Source of the DNA: Amaranthus tricolor
Taxonomy: Eukaryota > Streptophyta > Magnoliopsida > Caryophyllales > Amaranthaceae
NCBI RefSeq assembly: GCF_026212465.1
Contig: NC_080059.1
Span: forward strand, 9,953,811 to 10,017,810
DNA: 64,000 bases
Direction of reading: 5' to 3'
The translations under genes and the position numbers were made by a program. The notes under the pieces are model-generated. The model was not told the origin of the DNA and did not search any database. It saw only the letters and a program-made list of their open reading frames with translations. Of the stretch, positions 13,920 to 26,539 are shown in pieces (the first letter of the stretch is position 1; each line of letters starts with the position of its first letter).

Positions 13920-14060
13920 TAATTTGACGTTAACGTGATGTGTAATGTGTAGTTTTGCTATCTTCGGTGTTTTTTTACCTAACCTCTAAATTCTAAAGAA
14001 TCTTTTATGAAGATTGATGCTCTATAGATTAGTTCAAAATCTTCAATGCAAATGACCTTA

Positions 14061-14372
14061 TGGCCCGTTTGTTAGTGGTACTCAATAGCGGTAATGAGAA
14101 TAATTTATAGTGTTAAATTGCATAAAAAGTACCATATCATTCCCATGGTAATGAAACTTTGATCGCAAAAAATTTTTTATTTACAAATTTCCATTAGCAT
14201 CTAATACCATCTCTCTCAATGGTAATACATAGGAATGAATTTTATAAAGAAAATGAGATGATTGAAGTTGGACAAGCATGACCATTAAGGTAATCAAGAG
14301 ATTTTTCAACTAAAATTACACTTGTTTATCATACCCATTATCACCGTTTAGTACCACTAACCAAACGGGTCG
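14061..14372. mobile_element. Tourist-like MITE, 312 bp
   Basis: The terminal inverted repeats are about 22 bp. The left end reads TGGCCCGTTTGTTAGTGG and the right end, reverse-complemented, reads CGACCCGTTTGGTTAGTGG, and both continue to TACT. The flanks are TTA on both sides, the usual target duplication of PIF/Harbinger-derived Tourist elements. The interior is AT-rich with no coding capacity. It sits about 140 bases after the CABIN1-like stop codon, so it may lie in or just beyond the 3' UTR. Confidence 0.8.
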
Positions 14373-15996
14373 TTAATGTTGTGTCAACAACACTTGTTTT
14401 TTTTTCGATCAATTTTGTTAAGAGTCGGTCTTTCAATGAGACGTATCGTCAACAAGAGTACAATCCTTCAGCCTATTATAATTGTATCAATGGACTAATC
14501 ATTCTATATACATGCGTCTCGCCGTGAGATGTGTGTAAACAACAATTTGTGATTATTCATATCTATTTTAACTAAACGGGTAAATATAAGACTTATGTCG
14601 ACAAAGGACAATGAAATTCTGAGTGTAATTGTGGTTCTAATTATCACACATAATATAAAAATGTTACTTGACACAGTATATCTCGAAAATTAACCATTAG
14701 TTCAAGCTATTAAGACATCAGCGTGATAAAATGGTTATGATTTCTATTTTCATCTTTCCTTTAGTGGATTTTTAGCACTATATATGAGAACGACATGTAT
14801 TACATCCACACTTAAAAGCCAAAATGTGATAAAATATACATTTTTAACATACTCTAAAACTGTAACTATAAGCTTAAACTATTAATTAAATTGAGTTCCT
14901 CACATCATTATTATTTCCTTTCTCACATTACCATCACCATAATGCTAAATCCCAAACATTGAATTCAAATTTTCATGTTGAAAGCCTCTTTTATTCTATT
15001 TCTTTATCAAGTCAGTCTTGGAATGCAACTTGCTAATATACTAACTAAAATGAATTTTGCAAAGTCATAGTTCTAGTAGAAATAAAACATACTACCTTTG
15101 AACGCGTAATGTCAATAATTTAAATAAAAAATATAATATTTATTAAGGTTTTAACTAAGACAATTGTCTAAGTCTAAGTTGAAGCGGTGAATAAAGTTAT
15201 TATATTACAAATTTTAAAACAAATTACATTCAAAGTAAGATACAAAAATACAGTTATATCATTCAAAAACTTATTATATATTTTGCTGCGCAACTCACAT
15301 ACAATAAACACTATTTTAAGAGCTGTATGATTATTGTTGTGGATACCTACTATAATTAATTCATTGTATAAAGCTATTAATAAAAGAATTAAGCTATTGA
15401 TAATAAAAACTAAACTAAACAAATCAAATTATATAAAACCATAAAGTTGAGGGTTTGGAAGGTTAAAAGGATTTGGGGTTTTGGTTTGAAAGTGGCAAAT
15501 ACCTTATGTGAATGTAGTGTGTAACATGTAAATTTTACCTTCCTATAATCCCTATTATAAATTCCGAAGATTATTGATTAAGTTTTTAAATAAGTCTAAC
15601 ATTGATGTTAATTGATGAGAGCATAAAGTTTTGTTAATTTATAGAATTACTTAAAACCAAAAAAAGAAAAAAAATTGTTGATCAAAACCAAAACTTTAAA
15701 CCCAAATTTGTATCATTATTTTTTTATTGCGTTGAACAGAATTGCTACTTGTTGAATTGGAATACTTCCTTTAAATAAAAAAGATTGTCTAGTAAGATGA
15801 TAAGTAGGTATAAGAAATGACAAGATCAAACAGTACTCATGCCTTTATTTAGGTACATATATATAAGAATAATATTAATGGAGAGGATTCTAATACATTT
15901 TACAAATTAGCCATCCTGGGGAGCAAATGAATTAGATGACAGTTTTGATGTTGTGAAATTGATCTTGTTATAATGATCGCCCGAACATAATCTATA
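14373..15996. other. Convergent intergenic region, CABIN1-like / Aurora
   Basis: The region is AT-rich. It separates the stop codons of two convergent genes and should hold the Aurora 3' UTR and polyadenylation sites near 15840-15996. The only open frames are chance ones. I see no RNA gene or transposon with clear ends. Confidence 0.5.
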
Positions 15997-18900
15997 TTAG
16001 AACTTGTAAAGACCTGAAGGATCTGCATTTTGTACAATCCATGGATGTTCCAAAAGCTTATGCAATGGAAGACGCTCTGTCGAGTCTTTAACCAGCATCT
16101 GATATTTCAAAATAAGGGTAGCTAAATTAGGTGCTAGTTAATTGCATCCATAACAAAAATTCGACAGATACGGGAGCAAAGCTTTACCTTACTAATAAGA
16201 TCTTTCGCTGGCAAGGATACCAAGGGTTTTGGAGGGAATTTTAGATCAACTTGCACAATCCTGCAGACAGATGTTTCTTTTCAAATTAAATTGGAAGCTG
16301 AATCAGCTGACAGGCAATTAATTCAAGTTGCAATTTTTCTTACCTTTGATATGTGTCTGAATGTTCTATTGCTTCAAAAGGAGGGAAACCATATAGAAAC
16401 TCGTAACATAGAACACCGAGGCTCCATATATCAACACTTGCATCATGCTCCACACTTTCGACTGTAAACCATAGACGAGCACAATGTGAACAACCCGAAA
16501 TGATCCACCCTTACAATCAAGGATTTTGTTCAAAAAATGCATACCCATTTCTGGAGGAAGGTAATCAAGTGTTCCACACATGGTTTTCCTGCGGTTAAAT
16601 GTATGGACTGCCCAGCCAAAGTCTGCAATCTTGAGTTCTCCCTGGTAAAATTAAAATCTTATAATAAGTTAGCAGTTTTGAAGCTTAGCAAAAACAAAAT
16701 GGCAGACTAATTATGCTGCTCACCTGTGCTCCTATTAGGAGGTTCTCTGGCTTTATATCTCTGTGTATCACATGTTTTCCATGACAGTAAATAAGTGCCC
16801 GAGCTAATGATGCTATATACTGCACCCAAATCAATGCAGGAAACAAAAGATTGCTTAGCATTATTGATTTGCTGAACAGAACTGTAAGAAGCATTTCTTA
16901 ATTATTGCCTTACAATTACCGTCATTCATCCAAAAATAAGGTTTATGAGAACTTACAGTCGCTGATCGCTTTTCACCAAAGTGCTTGCATTTCTGAAGCT
17001 CTTTGTACAGCTCTCCTTTGGGTGCATATTCAAGTATCAAGTAGACACGTTTCTGCATAAACAGGATGGAATACATTTCATGTAGTTACCGATATAATGG
17101 GCAATTGCATGAGCAATATTATAACATCAAGTGATACCTGATCGTAAAAGTATCCATATAAACGTAATATATTAGAATGACGAAGATGGCTTTGTATCTC
17201 AACTTCTCGACGAATCTGATGTTCCACTTGAAACTGTTTCAGCTGGCTCTTGAACAGTACTTTTAGTGCTACAATATGACTGCTCTGTCAAGAAGATTAC
17301 CATCTTAGCAAAATTCTCAAACTTTTCCTTTACTGATTTAAGTTTCATATCATAAACCAAGTGTTCAGCTAGAAATAGATTATTTTTGATACACCAGTTA
17401 GAAATAAATAAATAAAAATAGAACAGGGAGGATTTTTATTGACCACTAATGAATTCTCATTCTGTTATGAACAAGTACTATGAGAATCACAGATTACCAG
17501 AGTTCATGAACGAGCCACCAAATACAGTGATAAACATATGCGAAGGATAGAAGTTAAACTACTAACAATTTAGAACTTGTTTGGTTGTGCTTTATTTCTC
17601 TTAGAATGGTTAGTTCCTGGATAATAGCTAAACCTTTACCAAATTTCTAGAAAATTGTTTGTTGTGCCAAGTCCCAAATATCATGTTTAGGGGATGATTT
17701 TGATCATCTAAATGTCCATGTTTTATCTTACACATTGGAGAAGGAAGATGAGTGGCATGGTATATGGAGAATTAAGGTTTGGATCACTTGATGAAGAGAC
17801 CAAGGAAGTGCACTTGAGATGCCTTGATGAAGGCAAGGGAGTGATCAAGGAGGGTCTTGAGTTGTGCCTTGAACGAGGCAATGCACAAGGGGAATATTGC
17901 TCGATCGAGGCACAAGAAATCTGCAGACAGTAGCTGACTCGACCATGCGCTCGTTCGAGCGGCTCCTCTGCTCTTTTGAGCGGCTTGATCAGAGGCCCAA
18001 AATCGCGTTTTGCTGTTTTTGCAGTATTTGCTTGGGTATCAAGTCTAATTTGTCCTAGGGTTTCTCTAACATACTGTGGGCTATATATAAAGGCTCAAAT
18101 AGGTTTAGAGAATCAGTAGAGAAGGCTAATACATAGAGGCAACTAGGATTAACAGTAACATCATTAGAGTTTCTTCTACCTTTTATTAGTGTATTTGAGA
18201 GAGATCACCATTAGAGGTGGGATCTTTACCTTGAGTGATTGTTCTTAAGAATGTGTGAGGTTTATTCATTGGTTTATTCATTTTGTTTTTCATCAAACAT
18301 CCCAAACCCTTGCATTTCATTGTCGAAGCTAATTCAATCGGAATTGTCAATGGTAATAAACTTCCTGATTGATCATATTACTTCCGACGAAACGTAAATT
18401 GTCTGATGTCAAACAAACAACTTTACCAAATCTGTAGAAAATTATCAAAGTTAATTCCAAAGAGACCGTCAGTGCAATTTACTTCCTATGTTAACTAAAC
18501 AAGCTACAAATCTTTTATTTTATGACCTTCTATTGTTGACAAAAATTTAGCAAGCTGAGGAATGTGATGATCATAACCAAGAAGTCACTCCACAAGGAAA
18601 TATTTCAGGAAGAAATACTACTCCTATAAAATTCCCACACTGTTATGACTTATGACACATTCTAAGAACCCAAAAGAAGTTGAGCAATACTGAAATTAAG
18701 CACTACTCGTATCCAATCAAAGTTAGATCACCGGATTCCAAGGTTAAAAAGGCAAATTTCGATGAAGTTTACATTTTTAATGAGAAACAAATGAAGAAAA
18801 AGTAGATGCCATACTCTCTTCTCTCTGGCCAAGTAGACATGGCCGAATTTCCCTCGGCCTAGCGGTTTTCCAATGTCGAAATCACTAAGCGTCCATCGCT

Positions 18901-19466
18901 TCTTCTCCGCAGCAGGAATTTCTGCAGATGTCTAAAAACACCCGTACAAATATCAAACATCGCCAAATATCTTCAAATTCTCAAAATTATATATTTTTAA
19001 TAATTAATTCATCGTATATCAGGAAATTTTAAACTATAACAAGCAAACCACTATGAAATCCAAACAAATGTTTAAACTCAAAAAAAAAAACTTAAAATTT
19101 ATGTTCATGTTATAAACGTTGCAAGCTGCAGAATCATTAGGAGATTAAAAAATCTATCAATGAGACAAGTAAGAAAAATGCGAAATCGCAAAATCATGCA
19201 ATTTAAAAAGTAAAGAATTAAAAAAATAACAAATTCCGAAAAAAGTCGAGAAATGTAAATTAGCATCAGCATTTCCAACACTTTAGACTTTCGATATGGA
19301 ATTCCAAAATGAGCAATCTTCATCTAATTCGTAAAAAAATTGTAATTTTCAAATTCAAGAACAATTTTCAAATCCAAAACTTTCTAATTCTTGACACTAA
19401 TTTTCTAGATTGGGAATCTATTTTTGTTACCTTATGCTTGGTTTGATTCTCCGCAGTAATCGCCAT
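15997..19466 (-). CDS. AUR1: Aurora serine/threonine kinase, plant AUR1/2 type
   Basis: Nine exons on the minus strand: 19466-19431, 18931-18815, 17284-17138, 17052-16957, 16819-16724, 16641-16545, 16461-16344, 16260-16188, 16098-15997. They join in frame to 882 nt, 293 aa, close to the 294 aa of Arabidopsis AUR1. The start [12 protein letters not shown] is short, as in alpha Auroras. Kinase landmarks follow in order: glycine loop [10 protein letters not shown], lysine in [10 protein letters not shown], catalytic loop [18 protein letters not shown], activation segment [16 protein letters not shown] with the conserved threonine, then the [19 protein letters not shown] lobe and the end ADPSGLYKF. 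Family role: a mitotic kinase that phosphorylates histone H3 serine 10 and, with TPX2, acts on spindle and division-plane orientation. Intron 2 (1530 bases) contains a dispersed repeat insertion. No catalytic residue is missing. Confidence 0.97.
17700..18395 (+). repeat. Dispersed repeat (family shared with 60560-61300), in Aurora intron 2
   Basis: This segment matches the reverse complement of 60560-61300 in order and at several anchors: TTAAGGTTTGGATCACTTGATG, the GAGCGG-containing palindromic stretch, GAGGCAACTAGGATT, TGTGTGAGG, and CATCCCAAACCCTTGCATTTCA. It includes a run like a retrotransposon promoter (GGGCTATATATAAAGGCTC near 18080). The flanks carry a similar block, CTTTACCAAATNTNTAGAAAATT, near 17633 and 18420, which may be a duplicated target. 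No intact coding frame is present. The class is unknown; a small non-autonomous LTR element or its fragment is possible. Confidence 0.65.
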
Positions 19467-20600
19467 TGATGTGTTATTAGAGAGAAGGAAGAGAAGAGAG
19501 ATGGTGGGAACGATGGAGGATAATTGAAAGAGGAAATCTTAAAAGAAATTGAAGTTTTGCATACAACGGTCGACTTTTTCAAGGCGTGAAACAATGGATT
19601 TGCGCTGCAATTCAAATTTTCTTTTTGTGTTTTTTTTGGTATGAATTAATGAGAAAGGAGAGGCAGCATAAATGCATAATCATAAAAATACAAAATAAAT
19701 AATAATAATAAAATAAACGAAATTGAAAAGAATGAAATAAAATCTAAAAGTTCGACCCTATAAAATTCTTTCACATGATTTGTCAAGATTACAAATTATC
19801 GTTATTTACTTAGACTACTTTCGGGGAATGGAGATTAGCCATCGCCCCTCTTTCGTGTCCCCTTTTTAATTAAATGCCGTTACATTTTTATTTTCTTATT
19901 ATATTTTTAGTAAAATTCTAAAAATGCCCTTGAATCTATTTTCTTATTACTCTACAATGCTATTCTATCTCTAATATAACCAAAGCTTAGAAGCTAGAAA
20001 TTCAATAGGCAAAAGACAATTTGAGGTAAATTCAAATTAAATCTTAGTCAATTTTAAAAAATAAAAAAATTGAAAACTAATATCAATCCCACAAAGCATG
20101 TGAATTTTGTGCTATTTGAATTTTTTAATTTAATAATTAAATTTGTTTTTTATTTTTTTGTTTAATATGTTATTTTTGTCTTTATTTACAAAATAAAATT
20201 TTTTAAAAATTTTGTTTGCTTTAATTAATAATATACTTTTAAAATTTTTTAATGCGTGAAATTATGTAGTCATATGACTGGTAATCACAATAAAGACATA
20301 TTTTTTAAGAGGTTTCTTGTCTGACAACAACTCTAGACCTACGCTTTCCAGAGAAGATGACCCTCGTGAGAGGAGTGTTACTGGGTCTAGGTCAGCACAT
20401 CGTGCTAGCAGGGAGTAGGCGGTCAGAAGCAGCGGTCTAGCACATTGGAACATGTGCATACACATATTGATAACCCCATGAGCGCATGTAGTTATTTCAA
20501 ATCGAGCAATAAGGAGGAAAGTTAGAATGACTATCAGGAGTCTGTGGGGCAGACTATAGATTAAATAGTTATCTGGGGGCAAAAGGCAGATTTGTGTGTA
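19467..20600. other. Aurora 5' flank, no gene seen
   Basis: This holds the presumed Aurora 5' UTR and promoter (minus strand), followed by very AT-rich sequence from about 19630 to 20250 with A and T homopolymer runs. I recognise no domain, RNA gene or transposon terminus. No convincing MSA core motif (a mitosis-specific activator expected for a mitotic kinase) was identified by eye. Confidence 0.4.
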
Positions 20601-21930
20601 CACAGGCTGACCCTAATACTTATGGTGGTCTTAATGTCCTACCAAATAGCCTAGTGGATGATGTAGTTCTCCAGGTTAAGAGACGTAAGCAGGGTGCCAA
20701 TTGGGATTAGGTGATTAGTTCACCCCAAGTCCCCAACCAAGTGGACCTACGGATGTTCGGTTGTTACCTAGCTATGGAGGGCACATAGATAATTATATAC
20801 GACCGTAGTGAGAGTGCGCCTTTAATTATGGAGTGTAGTATTAGGAAGAAGACCTTGGAGGACATCACTAGACTACAAATTATGTCTAAAGAATTATATA
20901 GAGAGTTGCCGGTACTTCTTTGGGTCAATTGCCTTGTAATAGGCATCAACACATTGATTGTGCTTTGACATCTTTTATTGAGAGGTGGCAACCGGATGCC
21001 AAGACCTTTCACATGCCATGGTAGAGATGATTATTATGTTGCACGACGTGCAACGCACACTTGCCTTGGGTATTGGTGGTTCTTTGTCGGAAGAATATTC
21101 GGAGGAGATATGGTCACTAACACTCGAAGGGCTATTTGATGAGCCAATGAGCGAGCTCTGCAAGATGGGGATGTTCACTAGTACGGACATCAACGTCAGT
21201 GACCTTCTAAACCTGTGCAACATTTTAGTTTTTACGGGTGCAATGTACAACTTATTATATGGCTATTATGAAATTGACACAGCTGATTGACAAGACACGG
21301 ACTAGGATGAGGCATAGCCCTATATTTGTTGTGGATAATGATCAAGATGAGGTCTTATGGGGAACGAATACTCTGGTATACCTATATTGCTAGCTGGTTA
21401 GGACTTTTAGGTCTAGTTGCAAAACCATTGAGGGATATCTAATAGTTGTAGACATGGATTCACGAGTACTTCTTGGCCTTTCTCCCTCATCCTCCTCATC
21501 ATCATGATGTTCTTAACAAGACGAAGGCAGATTTATGGACGCTGATGAAGGCATCACGTGACGTAATCAGGGCGACAGACTGTAGGAGTACAATATATTA
21601 GACTCCATCTCAGAGACTCGGGTAATATTTAGAATTGTAGTTCTGTTGTTTTTTTCTAATGTGTATGAAATTATTTCGCTGATTGTATGTTTATTTTCAG
21701 GTTGACCGGACTCCACACTTGACTGGTCCATCAGTGCTATTGACGAACACCCACGGCTACATATATTGGGTGTACTACATGCTTCAATATCATCGAGTTG
21801 TATTTGCCCGAGAGGACAGTCAAATATCTTGGTACATCCAATGTATTCCTTCTGCTCCACTGCGACTTACTGATGCAAATCAACCTAGATTCCTATTATA
21901 TCTCGTTTGGCATCTATTCTATCAAAGATT
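20600..21930 (+). pseudogene. Decayed plant-mobile-domain (PMD/MAIN-like) gene
   Basis: Scattered frames on the plus strand spell a plant mobile domain of the kind found in transposons and in 'protein phosphatase 7 long form' proteins. Near 20770 the piece YGGHIDNYIRP is recognisable. At 20965-21080 come FIERWQPDAKTFHMPW and then MLHDVQRTLALGIGGSL, matching the family core. After 21450 follow WIHEYFLAFLPHPP-like residues. At 21780-21890, after an intron-like gap that ends in TTTATTTTCAG, come YHRVVFARE and IQCIPSAPL. Stops and frameshifts lie between all blocks. Family knowledge: PMD genes occur in MULE and gypsy-like elements and in a few host silencing factors (MAIN). This copy cannot encode a full protein. 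Confidence 0.75.
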
Positions 21931-22469
21931 ACTTCTACTAATTTTATCTTTTTCTCCAATCTTATTTTCCTTTTTCAGTTTTCACTAATTTTCACCAGAA
22001 AATAAATACTAAAAGTTAGAGTATAAGTACCTCATTTCCATACAAAATCTTTGAAAGGTTGTTAATACAAAATCTTTAAAAGGTTGGTATGAGAGATAAT
22101 AATTAACATCATTGCAGTAAAAGATTCAATTCCTTTTCAATAAAGTGAAAAAAGTCAAATTTTAGCATTTTCTCATTCCATTATCATTATATTGATAATG
22201 ACATTTTTCCATATAACATGTCACAATCGAGTATTAATATTTCAGAACAGGTAAGTATAACAAAGACGTAAAAGACAATATTACCCTCATATAATGTTCC
22301 CACTCAATTTTTATTCCCCATCACTCCGTTTCCATATATGTCCATGTCCATCCTTTCTTTTTTGCAATCTCTCCATTACGCATTCGCTTTCTTTCTCTCA
22401 TTATCTCTCACTGTATCACTCCACTCCAAACTCCAAAGTACTTGAAATCTTCTCCTTCAAACAGCAAAA

Positions 22470-24654
22470 ATGTCGTGGCAAACTTACGTCGATGACCACT
22501 TGATGTGTGAGATCGATGGCTCCGAAAACCGCCTCTCCGCCGCCGCTATTATTGGCGTTGATGGAAGTGTTTGGGCACAAAGTGCTTCTTTTCCTCAGGT
22601 CTTTTCTTTTTTGTTCATTTTCGTTGTTGGTATCGATTAATTTACAGATCTAAAAAGTGTTTAATTTCACATGGCTATGATTGATTTTGCCTGATCTGAT
22701 GCTTTATCATCTGGGTTAATCTCGTTTCATCGATTCACTTGATGTGTCGGTTGTTTCAGCTTTTGTTTCATTAAATCTACTAATACGATTGTTAAATTTT
22801 GTTTTATTTAGTTGGTATTAATCTGAGTGATAGTGTTTTTTTTGAGCTTGAGCTGTTATTGCTAGAAATTTAGTGTAGATGATTGTGAAATTTCAAATGG
22901 GTAGAGTTGAAGTTGTGAATGAACAAATAAAATGAGATCTTGGAAGGAATTTTTATGCTTACTTCGCTCTGAATTAGTTGCACTTTTGGATGGTGACTCA
23001 AGAACCAGTAAAAGTCACTTTCATTGTATATTTATCTATTTTACTCTGCATAAGTGAGAATAAAGTAGGGGTTAACTAGAGTATTATTGAATTGCTTTTT
23101 GCCAAAGATAGAAAGAGTGCCACGATTGTGAAACAATTAAAAAAAAAAGTAAAAAGTGTAAAGATTATGGAACGGAGTAAGTAGATTATTAGGTTAGAGT
23201 GTGGTATTTTTGTTCGTATGATATGAAGGTTTATATCCTATTGTTACATCAATGCATATAAAAGGAGTTTTTAAGTTTGATATAGAATTTAGGATGAATA
23301 GTGTAATCGTTCATATTTTAATTTAATTTATGTTTTGATGATACAGTTCAAGGAAGATGAAATAGCTGCTATTGTGAAGGATTTTGAGGATCCTGGAACC
23401 CTTGCCCCCACTGGGCTGTACCTTGGTGGGACTAAGTACATGGTTATTCAAGGTGAACCTGGGGCAGTTATTCGTGGGAAGAAGGTAAAAATTTGATTGT
23501 TATAGAATGGAATCTTACTTCGTTGTAGGATGGATGGTGCTTTCCCTATTTTTATTTTAGATAGTTATAATATCTATCGACATGACGGTTTTGTATTGCT
23601 TATTTTTGATGAGAGTAAAAAGTTGTTAGTTAAGTATATCTGCATGAATTCGTGTTTAGGTGGTTGTTACCCTTTTTTTTAGTCCCTATAGTTCAAGGGA
23701 TAATCTAGATTTGGGCTTGCCTATGCTATGGACGCTCACTTCATCCATATTAAATTTTTTAATATATATTTAAGAAGAATGATAGCTGAGTAGGTATATA
23801 ACACATGCGGAGATAAGTGTTCAGCTCACTCTATACTAGTATTTTGGATTTGCCACTGTTATATTCGGTTCTATGCAATGTGAAAATTTGTAATTTGTTT
23901 GAAATCTTGCCAATCCTAAAACTTTTAAAGCTTTTGATGCAATTCTATGACTTCATTCACACACATGTGTTTGTTTGTTTTTTCTTTGTTTGTGGATCAT
24001 GAATCATCTGGTGGAAAATTCTTAACGAGAGAAAATTAAATCAACCATCTCTAGAACTTGGATCAGTATCTGAACTTTGAAAAATTGAGAATACTCGATG
24101 CAAGGAAGTTGGACAGGGGCGGCTTTAAGGGTGTGCGGGGTGCCCTCATATTGAAATAAACATATTAATGAGCTAAAGTAATATTGGATTTATCAATGTC
24201 GAAAAATTTTGGTTGGTTTTGTTTGCTTCAGGCTTCAGCTCAGCAAAATTTAATAAAAAAATTTATGGTGGCAACAAATGTTTACCTTTCATATGTCCTC
24301 TCCATTCGACGTGTTTATATGTAATTGTACCGGCGTATCCTAATTAGCAACATCTCAATGATTTTTCTCTTTATCAATCTGATTTCACTTTTTGTGCTCC
24401 ATAATCAAAAAAGCCTTGTATTGGTTTAATTACTGCACTTAATTTAGTGCTTCAATCACAGGTTGTCGTTAATATGCTGGTAACCTGGTTCTCATGTGCT
24501 CTTGTAATGTATCATGTAGGGTCCTGGTGGCATTTGTGTTAAGAAGACCAACCAGGCTTTGGTTATCGGTATATACGATGAGCCAGTGACTCCTGGTCAG
24601 TGCAACATGATTGTTGAAAGGCTGGGCGATTATCTCATTGAGCAGGGTCTCTAA
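22470..24654 (+). CDS. PRF: Profilin
   Basis: Three exons, 22470-22598, 23347-23484 and 24520-24654, encode 133 aa with a TAA stop. All junctions are phase 0, and the two-intron layout is that of plant profilins. The start [15 protein letters not shown] is the canonical plant N-terminus; the WQTY residues contribute to the poly-proline site. Later landmarks are [57 protein letters not shown] and [21 protein letters not shown], ending [13 protein letters not shown]. Role: binds monomeric actin, PIP2 and proline-rich formins in the cytosol and tunes filament assembly. Plant profilins are also widely conserved pan-allergens. A possible TATA-like CATATAATG lies about 180 bases upstream of the ATG, followed by a CT-rich leader. 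The gene is intact and no residue looks unusual. Confidence 0.97.
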
Positions 24655-26192
24655 CTATTTTGGTAAGCTCAGGCGTTGGTTTAAAATGTAGTCAATTTTT
24701 ATATGATCGAGTCTATATCTGTTTGAGACCTAGAAACTGGAATGAATTTTCTATGTCCAAAGAATAACTAATGCTCTATCATCCCCATAGTACAAAAGTT
24801 AAGTTACAAAGTACGTCCTCTTTGACTCCTACTCTCTTAGTAATGATGGGTCTTATGTGACTTTGTAGCGACTATAAGATTATGTGTCAATTCTTAAACA
24901 ACATCATTCTAGATGTGGAAGCAAATTTCAGTGCATAAATATTGTTGTACTTGTCCCATGGCTAGCGCCGAGAAACCAGGGAGCCCTGCCTACAAACCTC
25001 AGGGAACTCCCTTTCCTTAACCTCAACAGTCGGTGAAACTTCTTGAATCGTGTAATATAATTCTTAAGTATGGTTGTTGACATGCTCACAATTTTCTGTG
25101 TAGGTTAGTTACACATATTTGGTTGGCGTATGCAAAGGAGATTGGTGTGGATTTGCTTCTCTATAAACTCGGGATTGGCTTTCTATTGTGAACTATTTAT
25201 CCTTTATGGTTCTTCCCTTGAAGGGTTTAAATTAAATATTTCTGGCAACAGATTAGTATTTCTCGATGTCTTTGTATGAATTGTTTGCTTTGATCTCGGA
25301 GATAGTTGATCCCTAAAGCGGCGTAAGATTTTAAATGCTGAATAATATTTCTGAAAATGGTTTTTCATTTCAGTGGAAATCAAAATATTGTTATTGTTAT
25401 GATCTATGAATTGAACCTAGTCAGGTCTTGGGTCGTGATGATATCAATGGCATGTTTTCAAGGTGACTCTAAAATCATGGACGGACAATGAAGGTAAGAT
25501 GCCTAGAGTTATGTATTTTGGTGTGTTTTCGAGTTTGGGTTGATTGTAATTCCTTTTGGTTCAAGTTAAGAGGCGGTGGAACTTTGGGTCAATTTTTGGA
25601 GTTGGCTCGAGTCAAAGTCGATTGCGGTTACAACATTGTACGTTATGGTAGGTTAACAAACCTATTGGTTAGAGTTAAGTTTTGCTCGGTTGAAGATCAA
25701 GTCAAAGTCATATTTGGCTAGGTTGATCGAGTGAAGTGAGATTTACATTTATTGGTTATATTGTGTTAATCTTAGTTTGGATTGGGTTTGATTAATAAGT
25801 AGCTTGATTAGTAGTAGATTTTGGGTTGTAATTACTCGGGTTTGAGAAATCACAAATTCTCAAATAAGACGGTCTCACAATACTTGTTGTCTTAAAGTTA
25901 TCACTTATAATCTAAAAGTGATTATTTATAAATTTTAAAGTGATTACTTTTATAATCTTAGAGTAACTAATAATCTTAAAGGGAGTATATATCTTAAAGT
26001 GATCAGCACCCGATGACTGATCCAAAGCGGCTAACTTACCATTCGATTCAAGTGACACATAGGTTAGTTAAAATGTATTTCTTAAATTTTGGTTGAACAC
26101 AGGTTAGACATTGATTTTGATTTTGTTTCGAGTTGATTATTTAATTGAAAAAGTCTTATCTAGTTTGGTCAATAGTTGGTAACATCATTCTA
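24655..26192 (+). other. Profilin 3' flank with worn repeats
   Basis: After the stop codon comes an AT-rich 3' UTR and flank. From about 25860 to 26015 there are imperfect units around CTTAAAGTGATTAC and AATCTTAAAG, related to the GTGATCACATA minisatellite at 34985 and 45390. A motif GACGGTCTCACA at about 25870 looks like a MITE edge. No coding sequence is recognised. Confidence 0.45.
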
Positions 26193-26314
26193 AAAGTTGC
26201 TGGAATATTTGAAAAAAATAAGATTATTTAACAACTTAATTCTAAAAATAAGTTTCGTGAAAACTTATTTCCCAAAATAAGCGTCCGTACATCCAAGCCT
26301 AGCCTCGGGAAGAG

Positions 26315-26480
26315 TCGCTGTTAATAACAGCGAAAGTGAAAAAAAAAATTTAAAGCCCAAAGTCCCTGTTAGTAACAGCGACTTTAAAAAAAATAATTTA
26401 AAAGCCCAAAGTCGTTGTTACTAACAGTGACTTAAAAAAAAAATTTTTTTTTTTAAGTCGCTGTTAGTAACAGCGACTTA
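26315..26480. repeat. Array of palindromes in the left MULE arm
   Basis: Four near-palindromic units of the type TCGCTGTTANTAACAGCGA lie about 45-55 bases apart, alternating with A- or T-rich runs and the phrase AAAGCCCAAAG. Three more units lie in the right arm near 27420, 27470 and 27525. Each unit can form its own small hairpin, and the two arms can also pair with each other. Confidence 0.85.
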
Positions 26481-26539
26481 ATGCGTTTTATATTTTTTTG
26501 TACAATTGAGTTAATAAAACTCTGTAACTGCGTAGTAAC

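Noticed and set aside
20262..20603. 113-codon minus-strand open frame
   Set aside because: No domain is recognised. It lies beside the PMD relic and looks like a chance frame.
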